Source: JBMOLL01 sp049325415 (GTDB taxonomy: Bacteria; Bacteroidota; Bacteroidia; Bacteroidales; GCA-2748055). Taken from it: a DNA stretch of 62,311 nt. The translations under genes and the position numbers were made by a program. This document shows positions 56,134 through 62,311 of this stretch, in pieces. The notes under the pieces were generated by a model. It was given only the letters and a program-made list of their open reading frames with translations. It did not search any database and was not told the origin of the DNA. Where the stretch lies: the NCBI GenBank assembly GCA_049325415.1, contig JBMOLL010000079.1, positions 1 to 62,311 of the forward strand, in the 5' to 3' direction. Numbering within the stretch: position 1 is the first letter of the stretch; each line of letters begins with the position of its first letter.

Positions 56134-58344
56134 ATGAAAATTAAAAAAACCGCTTTGTTTCTTTTGCTGGCCATGGCTCCCGTATTTGCCATGGCACAAT
56201 GCGAAATCCTGATCTGGCAGGACAATTTCGACGGAACGGAGATCAACAGGGAGATCTGGAATGTTCTGGATGACAATTCCGGAGGAGGAAATGCCGAACT
56301 CCAGTATTATACCTCACGCCCTTCCAATGTTTATATCGAAAACGGGAATCTCGTCCTGAAAGCGATCAAGGAAAATTATGAAGGAAAAATCTTTACCTCA
56401 GGAAAAGTGACCACCAAGGGTATTGTCGACTGGAAATACGGCCGGATCGAAGCCCGCATGCGTCTGCCTGAAGGTCAGGGTATCTGGCCCGCTTTCTGGA
56501 TGTTGTCATCCGACAATGTTTACGGCGAATGGCCGAACAGCGGAGAGATCGATATCATGGAACTGATCGGTCAGGAGCCATCAAACGTATACGGCACCTT
56601 GCATTTTGGTCCTCCCTGGAACTATACGAACGGGATCTATACGCTCTCCTCGGGCAAATTTTCCGACGATTTTCACACCTTCGCAATCGACTGGGCTGAA
56701 GATTCCATTAAATGGTATGTCGACGGATTCATGTATTCCAAGAAAACGGTTGCTGATGTGGATCAGCCTTTTCAGTGGAATGCTTTCAAGGAACGGTTTT
56801 ACGTGATCCTTAATCTTGCCGTGGGCGGTAACTGGCCAGGTTCGCCCGATGCCACCACGGTATTTCCCCAGACCATGGAGATCGACTATGTGCGGGTATA
56901 CGGCGATCCGACCAAACAGGATATCCGTGCGCTCGACAAAGCCTATCCGAACGCCAGGCACGTAAGGTACACCTTTACGGATATGCCCGGGGCAACCTTT
57001 ACCTGGTCGGTTCCTGCAGGTGCCACTATTATCGGCGGTGAAGGAACACACGCCATTTCGGTTGACTGGGGCTGCGATCCGGGAACGATCACCCTGGATG
57101 TGACGAATATCGGCTGCGACGACCAGCATTACGAACTGCCGGTGTCCTTCAGTGAACTCACTGTCGCAGGCCCGTCTGAACTCTTCCCCCTGGAAGACGG
57201 GGTGTATTCCCTGCCTGAGATGTCGGGAACAAGCTATACCTGGCAGTATCCCGCAGATGCAGTACCCGACGGAACCCCCGATGACTCTCTCCTGATCAAA
57301 TGGGGTTGTGACGCCGGTTACGTAAAAGTTTCCATTTCAAACAACTGCTTCAGCGACCGCGACTCCATGGCTGTTGCCCTTACAGAACCCTTATTTACGG
57401 GCCCGTCGAATGTATCCCAGTATGCGGCCGGTATGGTTTATAACATCAGCCTCCAGCCCGACGCCAGCTATAACTGGTCGGTACCCGAGGGAGCAGTTAT
57501 TGCCGAAGGACAGGGCACCAACAGCATCAAGGTTGATTTTGCCGATCTCGGCGGAGATATCACGGTGGTGGTGACCAATACCTGCGGGGAGAAAACCTAC
57601 ACCATCCCCCTGAATATTTCCGATACCATTATTGTTGCCAACTTTGAAACCACCTTCCTGGATTTCCTCACTTTTTCAGAGACCACTTTCACCGTAGCGG
57701 CCAACCCGGCTAAAGACGAGGTTAATTCATCCGAATATGTGGGTGAAAGCTTTAAATCGGTGGTCACCTGGGCCGGTATCTATGCCGACCTCGGGTATAA
57801 TCTCCGTTTTGTAAAGCACGACAAATTCTCAATGAAGGTCTATGGACCCAAAACAGGAAATGTGCTTTTCAAAATCGAAGATATCGTGGAAAAGGTAGGT
57901 TCTCCTATTGAGATCAGTGCTCCCCTGACGAAAGTAAATGAATGGGAGGAACTGACCTTTGAATTCCCGACTGCCGCCGACGAGACCTACGACCGTATCG
58001 CCGTTTTCTTTGACTTTGGCTCAGCCGAGGAAAACACCTATTATTTTGATGATATCTTCCTGCTGCCTAAAGAATCGACCGAATCGGCCCGGGGAGAGGA
58101 GGACCTGAAGACAGAAGTCTGGCCAAATCCGTTCAGCGATTTTATCATGGTAAGCACACCGCCTGCTGCAGGTGAATATACCCTGTCGGTCTTTGATATG
58201 CAGGGAAGATTGCTCTATAAGGAAGCCGGTAATGACGGCAATGGTGAAAAACGCTTCGGTCTTGAAGGCCTGGAAAACGGAATTTATCTGTTGAACATTC
58301 AGAGCAGCAAAGAGTTATACAGCACGCTGATAAGGAAAGAGTGA
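56134..58344 (+). CDS. GH16 family beta-glucanase (laminarinase-like) with PKD-like modules and T9SS domain
   Basis: A 736-residue secreted enzyme: signal peptide (ending AMAQ), GH16 domain (about 25-270), three PKD/Ig-like modules (about 272-350, 352-427, 430-503), an unassigned jelly-roll module (about 505-655, VANFETTFLDFLTFSETTFT to YYFDDIFLLP) probably binding carbohydrate, and a T9SS sorting domain (WPNPFSDFIMV). The catalytic motif is E138-I-D140-I-M-E143, a full match for GH16. Substrate inferred as beta-1,3-glucan. It shares module types with the enzyme at 47765-49774 but carries a different terminal binding domain. It is the last gene of the operon. Confidence 0.92.
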   Translation: MKIKKTALFLLLAMAPVFAMAQCEILIWQDNFDGTEINREIWNVLDDNSGGGNAELQYYTSRPSNVYIENGNLVLKAIKENYEGKIFTSGKVTTKGIVDWKYGRIEARMRLPEGQGIWPAFWMLSSDNVYGEWPNSGEIDIMELIGQEPSNVYGTLHFGPPWNYTNGIYTLSSGKFSDDFHTFAIDWAEDSIKWYVDGFMYSKKTVADVDQPFQWNAFKERFYVILNLAVGGNWPGSPDATTVFPQTMEIDYVRVYGDPTKQDIRALDKAYPNARHVRYTFTDMPGATFTWSVPAGATIIGGEGTHAISVDWGCDPGTITLDVTNIGCDDQHYELPVSFSELTVAGPSELFPLEDGVYSLPEMSGTSYTWQYPADAVPDGTPDDSLLIKWGCDAGYVKVSISNNCFSDRDSMAVALTEPLFTGPSNVSQYAAGMVYNISLQPDASYNWSVPEGAVIAEGQGTNSIKVDFADLGGDITVVVTNTCGEKTYTIPLNISDTIIVANFETTFLDFLTFSETTFTVAANPAKDEVNSSEYVGESFKSVVTWAGIYADLGYNLRFVKHDKFSMKVYGPKTGNVLFKIEDIVEKVGSPIEISAPLTKVNEWEELTFEFPTAADETYDRIAVFFDFGSAEENTYYFDDIFLLPKESTESARGEEDLKTEVWPNPFSDFIMVSTPPAAGEYTLSVFDMQGRLLYKEAGNDGNGEKRFGLEGLENGIYLLNIQSSKELYSTLIRKE

Positions 58345-58382
58345 CTTTTTCATAAGTTTCTTGGTTAGTTAGTTTAGCAAGG

Positions 58383-58417
58383 AAAAGGGGATCGCAGGAT
58401 CTCCTTTTCTGTTTTTG
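58383..58417 (+). terminator. Rho-independent terminator of the glucan enzyme operon
   Basis: An 11-bp stem AAAAGGGGATC/GATCTCCTTTT (58383-58393 and 58398-58408, one G-T pair) with tetraloop GCAG, followed by CTGTTTTT. It lies 38 bases after the second GH16 gene. Confidence 0.85.
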
Positions 58418-58474
58418 CCCTTACATCTGTAAATTCAAAAGTGACTATCTTAGCCTGGGTAAAAGTATTCCCTT

Positions 58475-59311
58475 ATGAAAAAAGCAATTCTTTTCTCCCT
58501 TCTGATTCTTGTTACCTTCAGTCAGCTCTCCGCGCAGAAAACTAAGAAGGTAACGACAGCTTCGCCCTACAATACCCTGACCGACATCCCGTACCGCGAT
58601 CCAGCTTCCGACTCGCTTACACCCTATATGAAAGAGCGTTGTGTGCTTGACCTTTATTACCCGACCAACACGAAGGATTTTCCGGTAATTGTATGGTTCC
58701 ATGGCGGAGGTCTGACCGGTGGTGAGAAGTATATCCCGGAATATTTTATGAACAGGGGTCTGGCAGTGGCAGCCGTGAATTACCGGCTGAGTCCGCAGGT
58801 CAGCTCTCCCGCCTATATCGACGATGCAGCTGCCGCAGTAGCATGGATTTTCAAACATATTCCGGAGTATGGCGGTGATCCCCGAAAGGTTATTGTTTCC
58901 GGTCATTCAGCAGGCGGCTACCTGACGAGCATGATCGGACTCGACAAACAATGGTTACAAAGATACGGTGCCTCAGCCGACAGTATTGCTCTGCTGGCTC
59001 CCTTCAGCGGCCATACCATCACGCATTTTTCCATAAGGGAAGAGAGAGGGATCCCCGGAACCCAACCTGTGGTGGATAAAATGGCACCGCTCTGGCATGT
59101 CAGGCCGGATGCCCCTCCCCTTTTGCTGATAACGGGCGACAGGGAGCTGGAAATGCTCGGACGCTATGAGGAAAATGCCTATATGTGGCGGATGATGAAA
59201 GTATGCGGACATTCGTCAACCTATCTATATGAAATGCAGGGTTCCGACCATGGCGGCATGGTAGCTCCCGCCTCTCTGCTGCTCCTTACCTATATCAGGG
59301 AACACTTCTGA
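58475..59311 (+). CDS. Secreted alpha/beta hydrolase (carboxylesterase-like)
   Basis: A 278-residue alpha/beta hydrolase with a signal peptide (LFSLLILVTFSQLSAQ). The oxyanion-hole motif HGGG is in VIVWFHGGGLTGGEKY, the nucleophile is S145 in VSGHSAGGYL, and the C-terminal His is in QGSDHGG. It resembles the esterase/lipase group (BD-FAE-like) that often sits near polysaccharide loci and may remove acyl groups from glycans. It follows the operon terminator, so it is a separate transcript, and ends 12 bases from the convergent kinase gene. The substrate is unknown. Confidence 0.9.
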   Translation: MKKAILFSLLILVTFSQLSAQKTKKVTTASPYNTLTDIPYRDPASDSLTPYMKERCVLDLYYPTNTKDFPVIVWFHGGGLTGGEKYIPEYFMNRGLAVAAVNYRLSPQVSSPAYIDDAAAAVAWIFKHIPEYGGDPRKVIVSGHSAGGYLTSMIGLDKQWLQRYGASADSIALLAPFSGHTITHFSIREERGIPGTQPVVDKMAPLWHVRPDAPPLLLITGDRELEMLGRYEENAYMWRMMKVCGHSSTYLYEMQGSDHGGMVAPASLLLLTYIREHF

Positions 59312-59323
59312 ATAAGACGGCTG

Positions 59324-62020
59324 TCAGACCGATTTGGCCGATGAAACATACCGGGCGATGGCACCCAGTATTTCCTCGCTTCCTGCAGGTTTTGAGATAT
59401 AGCCATCACAGCCAGCTTTCAGGGCTTCTGCCTGGTCTTCGGGACGGGCACAGGCAGTATAGGCAATCACAGGCAAGCCGGGCCTTGCCGCTTTGATCTC
59501 CTTTGCCGCTGTGAGTCCGCTCTTCACTGGAAGTTTTATGTCCATCAATACCAGGCTGAGATCATTCTCGGAAAGAGCCAGCTTAACAGCTGTTTCCCCA
59601 TCTTCAGCTGTAAGGACCCTGCTCACATGGTCCTTCATCACTTCCCGTACATACATCATATTGACCTCGTCATCTTCGGCAACAAGGATCACGGCTCCCG
59701 ACAGATCGCCGTACACTGCACCGGTTGTTTTCCGGTCTTCTGCAGCCCGGCTTTCGTCAGTAAGGGAGAAGGTAAAGCGGGTCCCTTTTCCAGGAAGACT
59801 GTGATAGTTCAGTTCTCCGCCCAGCTGTTCCACAAATGCCCGGGCAATGGATAAACCCAGTCCCGGCCCCTGGTTAAGCCCTTCAGGAGTGCGGTCGGCT
59901 TTCCGGAACCTTTCAAACATATATGGTTCAATTTCCGCATCAATTCCGCAGCCGGTATCCGAAACAAAGAACTCTAATCTATCCTCTACCTCTTTTACAC
60001 CGAAGTTTACTTTACCTTCCGTAGTAAACTTGATCGCATTTTTTATCAGACTGGATAAGATGGTTTGCAGCTTGGCCCTGTCGGTGATCAGCGCTTCTTT
60101 TCCGCTGCGAAGCGTGATCTCCGGTTCCAGATTAAGTTTCTTTTCCCTGGCTGGCGGTGCAAATTTAGCGGTCAGTTCATCGATCAGATCTGGAAGGATG
60201 ACGGCTTCCCTGTACAGGTTCACCTCACTGCTGTCGATCAGGGAGATATCCACCAGGTCGTCGATCAGAGCAAGCATCCGGTCGGCACTTCTCTGAATAT
60301 GATCCAGGAACTGGTCCCTGCGCTGAGCTCCCGGATTTGAATTCCTCAAAAGATGAGCAAAACCGATAATCCCGTTCATCGGTGTCCGGATCTCATGGGA
60401 AAGATTGGCCAGAAAGGCAGTTTTCAGACGATCGCTTTCTTCAGCCTTTTCCCTCGCACTGATCAGCTGCATTTCGGCAATTTTCTGCAGATGTATGTCC
60501 ATTACAATTCCACGAATACCGGTTGGAATTCCGTTTTCGTGGATGAGCTTGGAAGAGGCCCTTGCCCAGACCGGTTCGCCATGATTTGTAAGGAGCCGGA
60601 TTTCTATCGGATCACCGGGTCCGCCATTCAGAAAATTCAGTGTTGCAGCCTCAGCTTTCTCCCGATCATCGGGGAAAATGGCCTCAGACAGAAATTTGCC
60701 CTGGTACCAGCTGTCGGGGAAACCGGTCAGTCCAATTACCGCAGGACTCACGTAAATAAAACGGCCGTTATTATCGATCTGATAGGGAACGTCATTTATA
60801 TCCTCTACCAGGTGGCGGTACATTTCCCTGCTCTCATTCAGGGCTTTTTGAGCCTCAACACGGTCAGTGATGTCCAGGTGCGTACCTTCCATTTTTACCG
60901 GCCTGCCATCCTGGTCCTTCACCGTTACCTTACCTGTCGAACTGATCCAAACCCAATTTCCGTTCTTATGACGCATCCGGATTTCAACCGAATATGTATC
61001 ACTTGAGCCATTGAGGTTTTTTTCGACTTCTTTCGCTGCAACAGGAATATCCTCAGGATGGACAAGCCTTTCCCAGGTTCTGAAGGTACAGGGAGTCAAT
61101 TCATCTTTTGTATACCCGCAAATCGCGGCCCATCTTTCATTGATCTCCAGCCGGTCTTCATGTATGTTCCACGACCAGGTTCCGGCACCTGTTGCCACAA
61201 TGATCCTGCGGAGTTGCTCCTCCCGGCTGATGAGTTGCTCCTCCCACAATATCCGTTCTGAAATATCTCGCGCTATGGAAAGCGACATATCCACACCCCT
61301 GTATTTAAAATAGGTCACCGTAACTTCCACAGGGATGATGTTTCCGTTTTTACTTCTATGCCGGGTTAAAAAGGTATCAGATCCGCTTCTCCTGATCTCT
61401 TTCCTGTGCTGGCTGAAATTATTGTCATTGAACTCCGGATCGAGTTCATAGATCTTCATGGTGAGCAGCTCCTCCCGGTTGTAACCGGTCATGATGCATG
61501 CATGCTGGTTTACATATCGTATATAACCCTGCTCATCAATCTGGTAGATCCCCACCTTTGCCAGGTCGATCGCATAGCTGACAAGCTCTTCCTGGGCACT
61601 GAGTATGGCTGTTTTTATCGGGATGCTTACGGATGCAAAGTCCTTCATGAACAATGAGCGGCGGCGGGCATCCAGCAGGGCATTCACCCTGGCAGACAAT
61701 TCACTTTTTTCACCGGGGAGGTACAACAAGTCGTCCACGAGGTGCTTCTCGCTATCGGGAATTAGGGGATCGCCGGCGAAAAAGACAAGCAGCACTGGAA
61801 AAAACAGGTTCTTTTGCCGTGAGCGCAATGACGAGATAGTATCCCTGTTCTCCATCAACTGCTGCTGGGTAACGATGAGCATGTCTATACCATCATCAGC
61901 AAGCATTGCCGGATCGTATACGAAGGACACCCCACTAAGTGAATCTTCACAATCCCTGAACGAAATTTCCCTGTTATTGCCTGTAAGTACAATGACCAGC
62001 AGATCCTTTTCTCCCACCAT
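59324..62020 (-). CDS. Hybrid histidine kinase with PAS domains and C-terminal receiver
   Basis: An 898-residue soluble kinase with no membrane helix. Residues about 1-125 look like a receiver-type fold without a phospho-acceptor (DMLIVTQQQL where Asp is expected). Three PAS domains follow (about 145-260, 275-390, 397-515; the second is PAS_3-like with WSWNIHEDRLEINERWAAIC), then HisKA with H542 (NLSHEIRTPMNGIIGF), HATPase_c (LIKNAIKFT, DTGCGID, GPGLGLSIA) and a receiver domain with D827 (LVLMDIKLP) and KP (YISKPAG). It would relay phosphate to an unlinked partner. PAS domains suggest an intracellular or redox signal. Confidence 0.92.
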   Translation of the reverse strand: MVGEKDLLVIVLTGNNREISFRDCEDSLSGVSFVYDPAMLADDGIDMLIVTQQQLMENRDTISSLRSRQKNLFFPVLLVFFAGDPLIPDSEKHLVDDLLYLPGEKSELSARVNALLDARRRSLFMKDFASVSIPIKTAILSAQEELVSYAIDLAKVGIYQIDEQGYIRYVNQHACIMTGYNREELLTMKIYELDPEFNDNNFSQHRKEIRRSGSDTFLTRHRSKNGNIIPVEVTVTYFKYRGVDMSLSIARDISERILWEEQLISREEQLRRIIVATGAGTWSWNIHEDRLEINERWAAICGYTKDELTPCTFRTWERLVHPEDIPVAAKEVEKNLNGSSDTYSVEIRMRHKNGNWVWISSTGKVTVKDQDGRPVKMEGTHLDITDRVEAQKALNESREMYRHLVEDINDVPYQIDNNGRFIYVSPAVIGLTGFPDSWYQGKFLSEAIFPDDREKAEAATLNFLNGGPGDPIEIRLLTNHGEPVWARASSKLIHENGIPTGIRGIVMDIHLQKIAEMQLISAREKAEESDRLKTAFLANLSHEIRTPMNGIIGFAHLLRNSNPGAQRRDQFLDHIQRSADRMLALIDDLVDISLIDSSEVNLYREAVILPDLIDELTAKFAPPAREKKLNLEPEITLRSGKEALITDRAKLQTILSSLIKNAIKFTTEGKVNFGVKEVEDRLEFFVSDTGCGIDAEIEPYMFERFRKADRTPEGLNQGPGLGLSIARAFVEQLGGELNYHSLPGKGTRFTFSLTDESRAAEDRKTTGAVYGDLSGAVILVAEDDEVNMMYVREVMKDHVSRVLTAEDGETAVKLALSENDLSLVLMDIKLPVKSGLTAAKEIKAARPGLPVIAYTACARPEDQAEALKAGCDGYISKPAGSEEILGAIARYVSSAKSV

Positions 62021-62311
62021 TTCTCTTCACTGTAATCAATAAACACCAACCTCCCGAAAGAGGTCCGGACCGCGCTGCACCTGATCTCGTTTCCGGATGA
62101 AAAGAGCGGATTCCTGCCTGCAAATAAAGAGAAAAAACCATGAAATGTACCATTTGAAAACGCCGCTTTTTCCAATATTTTAATTAATGTCCTGATTATC
62201 TTATTATTAGTACCAATCGCCTGCCCGATTGAGTATTTTTGAGTGGTTGAGGGAAATCCGGAGGAGTATTTGAGAACAGCCGTGTATTGATTAACAGCGG
62301 GGCATGTATTT
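62021..62311. other. Upstream region of the hybrid kinase gene
   Basis: About 290 bases to the window end with no supported gene. A poor -7-like element (CAAATAAA on the plus strand) is present; no convincing promoter, RNA or repeat was found. Confidence 0.4.

Noticed and set aside
38365..58344. Recent horizontal transfer of the glucan locus
   Set aside because: No integrase, transposase, tRNA target or flanking direct repeat was seen and base composition looks like the neighbours; a formal composition test was not possible.

Overview
The window is a chromosomal segment of a member of the Bacteroidota, most likely a free-living Bacteroidales/Marinilabiliales-type polysaccharide degrader. The evidence is a SusC/SusD pair, three proteins ending in type IX secretion (T9SS) sorting domains, a Porin_10 outer-membrane protein, DUF4783 and PG0541-type proteins known mainly from this phylum, and repeated matches to the Bacteroidota promoter (TTTG, 19-21 bases, TAnnTTTG). 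Codon and base use look even throughout, and I see no transposase, integrase, phage gene or CRISPR array.

Layout. Positions 1-28373 are mostly housekeeping genes: an AI-2E-type transporter (cut by the window edge), a very large sensor kinase and rlmH on the minus strand; DUF4783, nadC and pdxH on the plus strand; a glutamine synthetase family enzyme and valS on the minus strand; a TetR-controlled RND efflux operon (TolC-like, adaptor, pump, PG0541 protein) ending in a clear terminator; a DUF1573 lipoprotein with an aminotransferase; a NamZ-type muramidase paired with a secreted CotH-kinase protein; a LolC/E-like permease with a Nudix hydrolase; an MltF-type lytic transglycosylase; and a Porin_10 protein. 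Positions 28491-34207 hold a complete minus-strand rRNA operon (16S, tRNA-Ile, tRNA-Ala, 23S, 5S) with a terminator, processing stems, a degenerate tRNA-like remnant in the spacer and four tandem promoters.

Positions 34346-38198 carry a polyprenol-phosphate mannosyltransferase, dihydroorotase and an aldose epimerase lipoprotein. Positions 38365-58344 form a polysaccharide utilization locus: a membrane-tethered SusR-like regulator, SusC, SusD, a small opposite-strand lipoprotein, a GH16 laminarinase, a sugar-porter MFS transporter, a clan GH-A lipoprotein, a large cytoplasmic glycoside phosphorylase (GH149-like) and a second GH16 laminarinase. I read it as a beta-1,3-glucan (laminarin-type) locus: secreted GH16 enzymes cut the polymer, SusCD imports oligosaccharides, the lipoprotein enzyme trims them, MFS carries short products inward, and the phosphorylase releases glucose 1-phosphate. 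An esterase-like hydrolase and a hybrid histidine kinase close the window.

The strongest unexplained signals are two arrays of in-register 7-base repeats (35075-35347 and 46528-46743). They are built from the same few units in opposite orientation, each 3' of a co-oriented gene, and the first runs into the end of the mannosyltransferase gene. The phosphorylase-centred glucan locus is the most interesting gene system.
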